A stretch of DNA of 64,000 nt from DAOUJI01 sp965219565 (lineage in GTDB: Bacteria > Chloroflexota > Dehalococcoidia > Lucifugimonadales > JAGWBF01): assembly GCA_965219565.1 (NCBI GenBank), contig OZ244780.1:744001-808000 (forward strand), written 5' to 3'. Made by a program: the position numbers and the translations under genes. Every line of letters begins with the position of its first letter. Position 1 is the first letter of the stretch. A model generated the notes under the pieces. The model was not told the DNA's origin, ran no database searches, and saw nothing but the letters and a program-made list of their open reading frames with translations. Below, piece after piece: positions 1 through 7,921 of this stretch.

Positions 1-4
1 TGCC

Positions 5-2071
5 CTAAATCTTGTCTATGAGGGCGTCCAGCTCCAGGAAAAGGGGCGCGAACACCAGAGACACAATCGCCATGAGCTTCAGCAGGATGTTCAGCGACGG
101 GCCGGAGGTGTCCTTGAACGGGTCTCCCACTACGTCGCCTTCCACCGCGGCCTTGTGGGCGTCGGACCCCTTGCCGCCGTAGTTGCCCAGCTCGATGTAC
201 TTCTTGGCGTTGTCCCAGGCCCCTCCGGCGTTGGCCATGGTGATGGCCAGGACGAAACCTCCGCCCACGGCGCCTATCAGCAGGCCGCCCAGGGCCTCCT
301 CGCCGAGCACAAACCCCACCGCCAGCGGTGCGGCCACAGCCATGATGCCGGGTATGATCATCTCTTTGAGGGCGCCCGTGGTGGAGATTTCCACGCACTT
401 TGCATACTCAGGCCGGCCAGTGCCGTCCATGATTCCCGGAATTTCGCGGAACTGCCTGCGCACCTCGTTGACTATGGAGAAGGCCGCCCGGCCCACGGCC
501 CGCATGGTCATGGCCGAGAACAGGAAGGGAAGCATGGCCCCGATGAGAAGCCCGGTGAGGGTCGTGTGGGTCAGCAGGTCGATTCTGTTCAAGTCCGCCG
601 CTTGCCCGTAGGCCGCCAGCAGGGCCAGTGAAGTCAACCCGGCGGAGCCTATAGCGAATCCCTTTCCGGTGGCGGCGGTGGTGTTGCCTAGGGCATCCAG
701 CGCGTCGGTGCGCTCCCGCACCTCGGGGGCAAGCTGCGCCTGCTCGGCGATTCCTCCGGCGTTGTCGGCCACGGGGCCGTAGGCGTCAGTCGCGAGGGTG
801 ATGCCCAGCGTGGAGAGCATTCCGACTCCGGCCAGGGCCACCCCGTAGAAGCCCGCCAGCTCGAAGGCCGCGAGAATGGCGCCCGCGATGACGAGCACGG
901 GCACGACGGTGCTTTGCATCCCCGTGGCTATGCCGCTGATCATGGTGGTTGCGGAGCCTGTCTGGGCTGACTCGGCGACTGACTTGGTCGGGCCGTAGTC
1001 GTATGACGTGTAGTACTCGGTTACCAGGCCGATGATTACTCCGGCGCCTAGCCCGGCGACGATGGCCCAGAAGATGTCGAAGTCGCTGACCGTAGGACCT
1101 ATCAATCCGTCCAGGTCCAGCCAGACCACGGCTATGGCGGCGAAACCTACGACCAGTATGGCGGAGGCAAATATGCCCCGCCTGAGGGCCCACAGCAGGT
1201 CTCCGAAGCTGGCCCTCTCACCGCTGCGAACTATAAACGTGCCCAGGATGGATGCAGCTATGCCAAATCCGGCCAGCAGCAGGGGCAGAAGCGCCACGTC
1301 GCTTTTCCAGTCCTGTCCCGGGATTGAGGCCACGGCTGCAGCGGCCAGGGCTATGGCCGCTATGATGGAGCCGACGTATGACTCGAACAGGTCGGCGCCC
1401 ATTCCCGCCACGTCTCCCACGTTGTCACCGACGTTGTCGGCTATGACAGCGGGGTTTCTGGGGTCGTCCTCCGGGATTCCGGCCTCCACCTTGCCCACCA
1501 GGTCGGCGCCCACGTCCGCCGCCTTGGTGAAGATTCCACCGCCCACCCTGGCGAACAGCGCAATGGAAGACGCTCCGAAGGCGAATCCGGTGACCCACAG
1601 GATATCCTGGAATATGACGTAGAGAATGGTTACGCCCAGAAGGGCGATGCCGACCACTGTGATTCCCATGACTGCCCCGCTGTTGAATGCGACGCGGAGC
1701 GCAGGGTTGAGGCCCCTCATGGCGGCGGCGGCAGTTCTGACGTTGGCCCTTACGGCCACGTTCATGCCTATGTACCCCGCAACGGCGGAGCAGGCTGCGC
1801 CCGCCAGGTAGGCTATGGCCGTCCTGGGAATCCAGTCTCCGTGGGTGTACCTGTCGATGAGTAGCCACAGGCCGACGGACACTATGATGATGAAGGGCAG
1901 CAGGACCATATACTCCCGGTTGAGGAAAGCCTGTGAGCCTTCTCTGATGGCGGTCCCGATGCTTCTCATGCGGTCGTTGCCGTCATCGGCCTTCACCACC
2001 CGAAAGATCAAGGCCACTGCGAAAAGCAGCCCGACTACCGCCAGGATTACTGCAACCAAGATAGGTCCCAT
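5..2071 (-). CDS. hppA: K+-dependent-type membrane-bound ion-pumping pyrophosphatase
   Basis: Integral membrane pyrophosphatase that couples PPi hydrolysis to H+ or Na+ export. The protein is almost wholly hydrophobic (about 16 membrane segments expected for the family) and carries the family hallmarks: DVGADLVGKVE followed by the acidic PPi/Mg site DNVGDNVGDVAGMGADLFES. The segment GNTTAATGKG has Ala and Gly where K+-independent enzymes have Lys and Thr, which places it in the K+-dependent subgroup; whether it pumps H+ or Na+ cannot be read here. An ORF opens at 2137, but a good promoter lies over that upstream part (see the promoter entry), and the ATG at 2071 has GGAG 7 bases before it, so I start here: 688 residues, a normal family length. 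The stop codon is at the window edge, so downstream context is unknown. Confidence 0.95.
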   Translation of the reverse strand: MGPILVAVILAVVGLLFAVALIFRVVKADDGNDRMRSIGTAIREGSQAFLNREYMVLLPFIIIVSVGLWLLIDRYTHGDWIPRTAIAYLAGAACSAVAGYIGMNVAVRANVRTAAAAMRGLNPALRVAFNSGAVMGITVVGIALLGVTILYVIFQDILWVTGFAFGASSIALFARVGGGIFTKAADVGADLVGKVEAGIPEDDPRNPAVIADNVGDNVGDVAGMGADLFESYVGSIIAAIALAAAAVASIPGQDWKSDVALLPLLLAGFGIAASILGTFIVRSGERASFGDLLWALRRGIFASAILVVGFAAIAVVWLDLDGLIGPTVSDFDIFWAIVAGLGAGVIIGLVTEYYTSYDYGPTKSVAESAQTGSATTMISGIATGMQSTVVPVLVIAGAILAAFELAGFYGVALAGVGMLSTLGITLATDAYGPVADNAGGIAEQAQLAPEVRERTDALDALGNTTAATGKGFAIGSAGLTSLALLAAYGQAADLNRIDLLTHTTLTGLLIGAMLPFLFSAMTMRAVGRAAFSIVNEVRRQFREIPGIMDGTGRPEYAKCVEISTTGALKEMIIPGIMAVAAPLAVGFVLGEEALGGLLIGAVGGGFVLAITMANAGGAWDNAKKYIELGNYGGKGSDAHKAAVEGDVVGDPFKDTSGPSLNILLKLMAIVSLVFAPLFLELDALIDKI

Positions 2072-2118
2072 AGGCGTAACTCCAACCCCTCCCGCGGCCC
2101 GATTCTTGAGCGCCAACA

Positions 2119-2147
2119 ACCCTAACATGGCGCCCATGGGGTGTCAA
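2119..2147 (-). promoter_or_regulatory. sigma-70 type promoter of hppA
   Basis: Minus strand: TTGACA (2147-2142), a 17-base spacer, then TAGGGT (2124-2119). Predicted transcription start is near 2112, which lies downstream of the ATG at 2137 and so argues for the internal start at 2071. Confidence 0.6.
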
Positions 2148-2314
2148 GGAAAATCGGGTTGGCGGAATGTGCTTTCTGGCGTCGCCACGCGCGTGGGGTA
2201 TAATGCCTCTGGCGCCCTATAGCCAAGGACATGCCTACGCGATCGACTGCCCGATATGCCTCTGACTGTCATCAAGGGATCGCTATCTGTCATGCCGAAC
2301 GCACCGCACTCACC

Positions 2315-2343
2315 GTCATTCCGAGCGCAGCGAGGAATCTAAG
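2315..2343 (+). repeat. family A intergenic repeat, single arm
   Basis: GTCATTCCGAGCG....GAGGAATCT motif. The same motif recurs as inverted pairs at 13645-13805 and 42081-42251. It lies just upstream of the LLM oxidoreductase gene in the 230-base gap after hppA. Confidence 0.7.
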
Positions 2344-2370
2344 GGACATGACTATGAGCCCGAGGAATAG

Positions 2371-3378
2371 ATGAAGTTCGGGGTCTCCCTTACCGGGTTT
2401 GCCCAACAGCCAGCAGGCACGGACATGCGCCGCGTGGTTGCAGACATCCTGGAGTACGTCAGAGAAGCCAGGGCGCTGGGCTTCGACTTCGTCTACCAGG
2501 GCCAACACTACCTGACCGACCCGTATCTCCAACTCCAGAACCTTCCCTTTCTGGCCAGGGTGGCAGCGGAAGCCGAGGGCATGGGCATCGTGGCAACCCA
2601 GGTGGTCCCCCTCCTCAACCCGGTGGACCTGGCGGAACGATGCGCCACCATGGACGTCATTACCGGAGGCAAGTTCGTTCTCAGCGCCGCTCTGGGGTAC
2701 CGTGACCAGGAATACGCCGCCTTTAACGTAGACCGACGCACCAGGGTTGCCAGGATGGTGGAGTGCCTGGAGGTAGTGAAGCGGCTGTGGACGGAGGACG
2801 AAGTAGACCACCGCGGGAGCCACTTCACTCTAGATGGCGCCCGGATGCCCCTCAAGCCTCTGCAAAAGTCCCACCCACCTATCTGGATAGCGGCCAACAG
2901 CGACGCGGCGGTGGTGCGGGCTGCGCGCCTGGGCTATACGTGGTACGTCAACCCCCACGCAACCTACGCGACCATCAAGGACCAGATTGAGTTGTACCGG
3001 CGGGCCGGAAAGGAAGCAGGCACGGATGCGGCCTATGCGCCCCTTCCCATGGCGCGGGAACTGTACGTCCACACAGACCAGGAGGCCGCATACGCGGAGG
3101 CTGCACCCTATCTGGGTGGCAAGTACGAGACCTACTCCCGATGGGGGCAGGATGATGCCCTGCCTGACGACTCCTTCTCCAGCGCCTTCCGCGATCTGTC
3201 CCGGGACAGGTTCATCATCGGCTCGCCAGAGGACTGCATCGGTGACCTCAAGCGGTGCGAGGCGTTGGGAGTGGACCGGATGGCCTTACGCATGGTGTGG
3301 CCGGGGATGCCCTTGGCCAAGGCTATGGAGGCCCTGCGCCTCTTCGCCAGCAAGGTGATGCCGGCCTTCACGGCGTAG
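2371..3378 (+). CDS. LLM-class flavin-dependent oxidoreductase
   Basis: Luciferase-like TIM-barrel monooxygenase/reductase of 335 residues using FMN or F420; the substrate is unknown. Visible family features are the MKFGVSL start strand, a central flank HPPIWIAANSDAAV (the flavin-phosphate region of LLM proteins), and a C-terminal GSPEDCIGDLKRCEALGVDRM helix typical of the family. The ATG follows GAGG. It is monocistronic, with a convergent universal stress gene just downstream. Two further LLM paralogues lie in this window (6272 and 51691), which fits lineages that expand this family. Confidence 0.85.
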   Translation: MKFGVSLTGFAQQPAGTDMRRVVADILEYVREARALGFDFVYQGQHYLTDPYLQLQNLPFLARVAAEAEGMGIVATQVVPLLNPVDLAERCATMDVITGGKFVLSAALGYRDQEYAAFNVDRRTRVARMVECLEVVKRLWTEDEVDHRGSHFTLDGARMPLKPLQKSHPPIWIAANSDAAVVRAARLGYTWYVNPHATYATIKDQIELYRRAGKEAGTDAAYAPLPMARELYVHTDQEAAYAEAAPYLGGKYETYSRWGQDDALPDDSFSSAFRDLSRDRFIIGSPEDCIGDLKRCEALGVDRMALRMVWPGMPLAKAMEALRLFASKVMPAFTA

Positions 3379-3402
3379 CCCGCTCCGGCTCTAGCTATGC
3401 TG

Positions 3403-4350
3403 CTAGCCGCTATCCTCCACTGCCTTGGGTCGGATGACCAAAACCGGACTTCCTGAGTGGCGGACGATGCGGTCTGCCACGCTGCCCATCACCCAGCGTC
3501 CCATTCCAGAGCGTCCATGGGAGGTCATCACAACCAGGCTGTTGGGCTCTTCATGAACCAAGTTCACGACGGCATCGGCAGGGCTGCCGCTGAGCAGGTG
3601 TTCCTCCACGGTTACGCCGTTATCCATAGAGAATCTCTCCCCTATGTCACGGAGATAGCCCATGGCGTTGGCGTCGGCCTCTCGTGACCACTCCTCGTAT
3701 GGCCCGGTGTATACGGACGTGGACGCGTCGATCATCGAGTATTGCATGTACTTCTGGTATTCGCCCAGGGAAGGAGTGGCCCTGGCCAGAATCACCTTGA
3801 GACGTCGGGGTCTGGCCAGGGCAGCGGCGTGGGGAAGGGCCTCCGCGGCGAACTCCGAGCCGTCCAGCGGCACGATTATGCTGTTGACTCTGGCGTCGGC
3901 CTCGATTTCCGCGTCTTCCCTGGCCTTTATCAGCAGGAAGGGGCAGTCGGTTGTGTGAAGCGCCTTGTCTGCCACGCTGCCCATGACCCATCTAGCCATG
4001 CCGGACCTGCCGTGGGTGGTCATGGCTATGATGGTGTCGGGCTCCTGCTCGGCGGCCTCGACGATTTCCTGGGCCGGAGCTCCGTCGCGGACGGATACCG
4101 AAACCGAGAGGCCAATATTGTCCAACCGCCGCATGGCGTCGTTCAGATAGTTGTTGGCCTCGTTCCTCATGGCGTCCATGATGTCCTGGGGATGGAGAGT
4201 CTGGTTGTTAAGGAATTCCAGGGGCACGCCCCCGGAGATTCTCAACAACTCCACCTTGGCCTGCAGGTCTTTAGCCAGGAACCTGACGTAGGGAAGCGCC
4301 TGCTCCGCCATCTCCGAGCCGTCCAGCGGCGCCAAAATCCGTTTGTACAT
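3403..4350 (-). CDS. tandem universal stress protein (two UspA domains)
   Basis: About 315 residues holding two Usp domains in series (about 1-150 and 160-310). Each starts with a PLDGSE strand and ends with the nucleotide-binding loop HGRSGM-x-RWVMGSVAD, matching the ATP-binding Usp type. Tandem Usp proteins are cytosolic stress-response ATP binders; the specific stress is unknown. The ORF stays open upstream to 4635, but the ATG at 4350 is preceded by GGAGG at proper spacing and begins MYKRILAPLDGSE, the usual Usp start. The extra upstream ORF reads antisense through the 95-bp repeat R1, so it is very unlikely to be coding. Confidence 0.9.
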   Translation of the reverse strand: MYKRILAPLDGSEMAEQALPYVRFLAKDLQAKVELLRISGGVPLEFLNNQTLHPQDIMDAMRNEANNYLNDAMRRLDNIGLSVSVSVRDGAPAQEIVEAAEQEPDTIIAMTTHGRSGMARWVMGSVADKALHTTDCPFLLIKAREDAEIEADARVNSIIVPLDGSEFAAEALPHAAALARPRRLKVILARATPSLGEYQKYMQYSMIDASTSVYTGPYEEWSREADANAMGYLRDIGERFSMDNGVTVEEHLLSGSPADAVVNLVHEEPNSLVVMTSHGRSGMGRWVMGSVADRIVRHSGSPVLVIRPKAVEDSG

Positions 4351-4411
4351 CTCCGCCTCCATCCTTGGCTTGTGGCGTTCACCGCTAACGATCCAATCCG
4401 CCCTGTGACAG

Positions 4412-4506
4412 GCGCATTGACGAACGGGGTCCTCCCGCTTATCGTGGCTTCTACATCTAAGCTTATCAAAAAGGGGGGCATGATGGCCAAGCTGGAAGTT
4501 CTCACC
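4412..4506 (+). repeat. 95-bp direct repeat R1 (left copy)
   Basis: 92 of 95 bases match 5209-5303. It carries a copy of the promoter, leader, ribosome site and first eight codons (MAKLEVLT) of the MBL-fold gene that starts at 5280. The toxin-antitoxin pair lies between the two copies. Confidence 0.95.
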
Positions 4507-4548
4507 AGCCTCGCCAGCTTCCCTAGGACACGCTTCCGGTGGGGTTGA
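4483..4548 (+). pseudogene. truncated 5' copy of the MBL-fold hydrolase gene
   Basis: ATG at 4483 with the same GGGGGG ribosome site as the intact gene at 5280. It reads MAKLEVLT like the real protein, then diverges at 4507 into an unrelated 13-codon tail and stops. It is a relic of the duplication that made repeats R1 and R2; if transcribed it would give a 21-residue peptide. Confidence 0.75.
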
Positions 4549-4648
4549 TGGGAGGGTGGTATAATTCAAGGTGCGGCTCACAACCTCGGCCCGGGCCGGG
4601 GCGGTTGGGTTGCCGTGAATGATTTCATACACCAAAGAGGAGGGTTAA

Positions 4649-4915
4649 ATGGCTTCTGCCGGTGAGGATCGCGTTGTCAGTCTTGACGGCGAGCAACTCG
4701 CTGAGATAGCCAACCTCCTTCGATTCAAGGGCGAACGGTTCCCCGTTCAGATTCAGGGTGAAACGGTCGGAGTCTTGGTGCCGCTCTCAGACCTCCGTGC
4801 GCTGGAGGCGTTGGAAGACCTGCTTGACCTGCTCGACTCTCTGGACACGCTGGAAGACTATCGCAAAACCGGCGGAGTCGACTTCGAGAGCATCAAGGCA
4901 GACCTCGGTCTTTGA
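4649..4915 (+). CDS. type II antitoxin (Phd/RelB-like)
   Basis: 88-residue acidic protein. The N-terminus and VGVLVPLSDLRALEAL segment look like Phd/YefM/RelB-type antitoxins, in which an N-terminal DNA-binding fold is followed by a helical toxin-binding tail (here the Leu/Asp-rich LEDLLDLLDSLDTLED). AGAGGAGGG lies just ahead of the ATG. A TATAAT box is at 4560-4565, and a perfect 12-base palindrome, CGGCCCGGGCCG (4587-4598), between it and the gene is a candidate autoregulatory operator. The stop codon overlaps the toxin start (TTGA). The whole pair is framed by 95-bp direct repeats. Family assignment is by pattern and gene pairing, not by search. Confidence 0.7.
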   Translation: MASAGEDRVVSLDGEQLAEIANLLRFKGERFPVQIQGETVGVLVPLSDLRALEALEDLLDLLDSLDTLEDYRKTGGVDFESIKADLGL

Positions 4916-5171
4916 CCTACAGGGTCATCCTGTCCAATGCGGCGGAACGAGACCTCCGCGGCATCCGTGACGCGACTATAGCTCGACGCTTGGTGAATGC
5001 CATTGATGCGTTGGCGGATGACCCAATGCCGCCCCGCTCCGGGAAACTTCGGGGACACCGCGATGTGTGGCGCATCTGCTATGCGGTAGACAGGATAGGC
5101 TGATAGTCCTGATATTGACTGTGGCCCAACCCGGGAACGTCTACGATAGGCTTCGCAGACGTTTGGGATAG
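4912..5171 (+). pseudogene. RelE/ParE-family toxin, frameshifted
   Basis: TTG start overlapping the antitoxin stop by four bases. The first 60 codons read as a RelE/ParE fold (TYRVILSNAAERDLRGI ... GHRDVWRICYAVD) and end early at a TGA at 5101. The missing C-terminal strand of the family is present in another frame right after: RLIVLILTVAQPGNVYDRL and then a stop at 5171. One missing base near 5091 restores a normal-length toxin of about 86 residues with a Y-A-V-D-x-D-R-L-I-V-L junction. The toxin is therefore broken, or the contig has a one-base error. Inactivation would leave an orphan antitoxin. Confidence 0.75.
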
Positions 5172-5208
5172 CCCGGCGGATACAAGCGCATCTCTTAGTT
5201 GAGTAGCC

Positions 5209-5303
5209 GCGCATTGACGAACGGAGTACTCCCGCTTATCGTGGCTTCTACATCTAAGCTTATCAAAAAGGGGGGCGTGATGGCCAAGCTGGAAGTTCTC
5301 ACC
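5209..5303 (+). repeat. 95-bp direct repeat R2 (right copy) with MBL-gene promoter
   Basis: Right copy of R1 (4412-4506). It includes TTGACG (5214-5219), a 17-base spacer and TATCGT (5237-5242), a plausible promoter for the MBL-fold gene, plus that gene's ribosome site and first codons. Confidence 0.9.
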
Positions 5304-6044
5304 TACGGTTTCACTCTGATCACCAATCAAGGCTCCGTGGGGTACTCAACCAACTCCCTGCTCACCTATGGGAACCAGACCATCCTGGTCGACACCGGGC
5401 CGCCTTCCAGACGGGGGCTGCTGGTGGAAAGCCTCATGGCGAAGGGCATGACGCCCGCCGACGTGGACATGGTAATCCTTACCCACCTCCACTGGGACCA
5501 TTGTCTCAACACCGATCTGTTCAAGAACTCCCGTATACTGGTCCATCCCGTGGAGTTGGACTACGCCCGCAATCCCAACCCCGGAGACCATGCCTGCGCC
5601 ACCTACGTGGCGGACATGCTGGCCCACTTGAAGGTGGAACCCGTCTCAGAAGGGGACGTTATAGTGGACGGGCTTACCATCATGGACACTCCCGGCCACA
5701 CCAAGGGCCACATCAGCGTGCAGGCCGATCTGGATGGCGAGAAGACGCTGATTGCCGGGGACGCCCTGCCCGACGGCGGCGCCGTGAAACGCGGCTTGCC
5801 CTACAACATATTCTGGGACATGAACGATGCACGGGACAGTGTGGAGAAGATGGTGGAGAGTTCCACCGTGTTCTACCCGGGACACGACCTGCCCTTTAAG
5901 CTGGACGGCAAGGAGATTTCATATCTGGACGGCCCGACGAACCTGGAAATCATCACGTCCAACGAGGGTGGGCAGGCGCCGACCATAAGCTGCACGGTGC
6001 AGGCGGTCAAGACGGTGAACCATAATCCGGTGCAGAAGGGCTGA
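5280..6044 (+). CDS. MBL-fold metallohydrolase, N-acyl homoserine lactonase-like
   Basis: 254-residue cytosolic metallo-beta-lactamase-fold enzyme. The dinuclear zinc ligands are all visible: HxHxDH at residues 69-74 (HLHWDH), H140 (TPGHTKGH), D161 (AGDA) and H202 (YPGHD). The order and spacing match quorum-quenching lactonases of the AiiA type, but related hydrolases share this pattern, so the substrate is uncertain. I start at the ATG at 5280, directly after AAAAGGGGGG, rather than at the upstream in-frame ATG at 5199, which would translate the repeat leader. The promoter and first codons are duplicated 797 bp upstream. Confidence 0.85.
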   Translation: MAKLEVLTYGFTLITNQGSVGYSTNSLLTYGNQTILVDTGPPSRRGLLVESLMAKGMTPADVDMVILTHLHWDHCLNTDLFKNSRILVHPVELDYARNPNPGDHACATYVADMLAHLKVEPVSEGDVIVDGLTIMDTPGHTKGHISVQADLDGEKTLIAGDALPDGGAVKRGLPYNIFWDMNDARDSVEKMVESSTVFYPGHDLPFKLDGKEISYLDGPTNLEIITSNEGGQAPTISCTVQAVKTVNHNPVQKG

Positions 6045-6120
6045 AGGAGCCTTCAGGACGTACTGGAAACCGCTAAGCTCCCTGCGTGCAACGCCTTCGC
6101 CTCTGGGTAACCTATTCGCA

Positions 6121-6218
6121 ACTCCCTCGCCCTCTGGGAGAGGGTCGGGGTGAGGGCTGGACAGGTCTCATTGCGACCGGGTTGACCCCCATCTAAATCT
6201 TCCCCCTGAGGGGGAAGA
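6121..6218. repeat. family C palindromic intergenic repeats
   Basis: CCCTCGCCCTCTGGGAGAGGG-type hairpin followed by a CTTCCCCCTGAGGGGGAAG hairpin, in the 227-base convergent gap between the MBL gene and the LLM gene. Related copies lie at 7634, 23566, 38600, 44499 and 62350. Confidence 0.7.
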
Positions 6219-6271
6219 CGGTCTCTGAAGGTCTCTCTTGGGGAGAAAGAAAGCACTCCCCGGATCGGGCT

Positions 6272-7468
6272 TTACCGGGCCCCGGCTTTGGCCTCCGCCT
6301 TCTTGAACTCCGGAATCACGTACTTGCCGAACATCTCGATGGTCTTCATCGCGTCGTTGTGGTCGAGGATTTCGGTGGCCACCTGTACCCCTAGTTGGTC
6401 TATGCCAGTGTCCTGGTAGAGCTTTGCGGCCTTGATGCAGCTGTCTGGGTTGCCCCCTACGACCACGCCCCGCTCGGCCAGCGTCTTGCCGTCGATTTCC
6501 TTCCATGCCCATTCGGCCAGAGCGCCTCCGCCGGACTCGTCCACCTCTTCAGGCTTCTCCAGCTGCGACGTGTCCACCGCACCGTCGAATGCGGTGCCCC
6601 TGCCCGTGGAGCGGTAGAAGTCCTCTTTCAGGTGGTCGGGGATGCCTCCCCACTGGTCCAGCAGGGTCTTGTAGACGTCGACCTGTCCCTGGAGGTAGGG
6701 CTTGTCCGGCCCGATGAAGGTCTTGAGAGAGAGCGCAGCTTTCTCCTTGGCGGCCAGGTCGTCCTCGTCGCAGCAGGCCTGGGAGAGGCTGAGCCAGTTG
6801 TTGTTCACGAACTTGCCTACCGGCTTGGCGCTCTTGATGTTCTCCCGGTAGGCTTGGATGTGGGGCGCCAAAAGCTCAGGAGCCGTGAAGGAGAGGGCCA
6901 GCACGCCGATGCCCTTCTCCGCGGCAAGCTGATAGGTCTGGGGCTGGAGCGCCGCCACCCAAATGGGGGGGTGGGGGTCCTGGTAGGGCTTGGGAAGCAC
7001 TTCCCGTGAGGGAACGTTCCAGAACTCGCCCTCGTACTCGAAATGCTTCGAGTCCCATATCTTGGGGATCATCTCCAGAGACTCTGACCACATGGCCCTG
7101 GTGTTCCTGGGGTCAATGCCCATGCCCGTCTGCTCGTAGGGAGCCGAGCGGCCTGTCCCGAAGTCGAGCCTGCCTTTTGCCAGGTGGTCGATCATGGCCA
7201 CCCGTTCAGCCGCGCGGACCGGGTGGTGGTAGGGCAGTATCATGACTCCGAAGCCAAGCCTGATGCGCTTGGTGATCCTGCTCAGAGCCGCCAGTATCAC
7301 TTCAGGACAGGGCGACATGGAGAACCCGGTCAGGAAATGGTGCTCCACAAACCAAACGTAGTCCCAGCCCATCTCGTCGGCGAGGACGCACTGCTCAATC
7401 GTCTCCTCGATGGCCTTGTTGTCGTCGAGGGTGGGACGCTGTACTTCGTACAACACTCCGAACTTCAT
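6272..7468 (-). CDS. LLM-class flavin-dependent oxidoreductase
   Basis: 398-residue luciferase-like enzyme. It begins MKFGVLYEVQRP and shows the bacterial-luciferase strand YVWFVEHHFLTGFSMSP, the GRLDFGTGRS loop and HPPIWVAALQPQTY. The EHHF and ALSRITKRIRLGFGV segments place it with alkanal/long-chain monooxygenase-like LLM proteins rather than with the F420-type methylene-H4MPT reductases; the substrate is unknown. The ATG is followed by conserved sequence from the first residue, which supports the start. It stands alone, with a repeat-rich gap of about 450 bases upstream. Confidence 0.87.
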   Translation of the reverse strand: MKFGVLYEVQRPTLDDNKAIEETIEQCVLADEMGWDYVWFVEHHFLTGFSMSPCPEVILAALSRITKRIRLGFGVMILPYHHPVRAAERVAMIDHLAKGRLDFGTGRSAPYEQTGMGIDPRNTRAMWSESLEMIPKIWDSKHFEYEGEFWNVPSREVLPKPYQDPHPPIWVAALQPQTYQLAAEKGIGVLALSFTAPELLAPHIQAYRENIKSAKPVGKFVNNNWLSLSQACCDEDDLAAKEKAALSLKTFIGPDKPYLQGQVDVYKTLLDQWGGIPDHLKEDFYRSTGRGTAFDGAVDTSQLEKPEEVDESGGGALAEWAWKEIDGKTLAERGVVVGGNPDSCIKAAKLYQDTGIDQLGVQVATEILDHNDAMKTIEMFGKYVIPEFKKAEAKAGAR

Positions 7469-7921
7469 GGCGGCTCTCCCATCACATCGTAGCTGTGTTC
7501 TTTGCTCCTTGGCGCCAACATTCTACCGCCTATGCCTTGTTCCAACAACTTGACTGTCCCACCGAACCTTGACACCGCCAAGGCGCAACCGCACCATATT
7601 CTCCATGTACACTCTGGATCCTCACTCCAATCCTCTCCCGGAGAGAGCGGGAGCCTGCCCCTTCCCCCACGAGGGGAAGGTTGGGATGGGGGCCGTCGAA
7701 GTCCCACAACCGTCATTCCGGCGAAGGCCGGAATCCAGGGGCGTCCTTACTCCCGTGTGGCCTGGGCCTATTGAATGCCCGAACCAGGGGCAACAACGTG
7801 ATCCTTCGACTCCGCTGACGCTTCGTTCAGGGCGAGCGGACGGGAGGGCGACCAGCCGGTCGCCCCTACGGAGGCAGCGGTTCATACATGAACTCAGGGC
7901 TAGCGCAAAGGCGAAGTACCC
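7469..7921. repeat. repeat-filled intergenic region
   Basis: 453 bases between divergent genes, with no ORF I would call. It holds three repeat families back to back: family C hairpins (7634-7694), family B GTCATTCCGGCGAAGGCCGGAATCC (7712-7739), and family D (7800-7876; CCTTCGACTCCGCTGACGCTTC then GGCGACCAGCCGGTCGCC). Families B and D recur together around 36594-36753. Confidence 0.75.
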
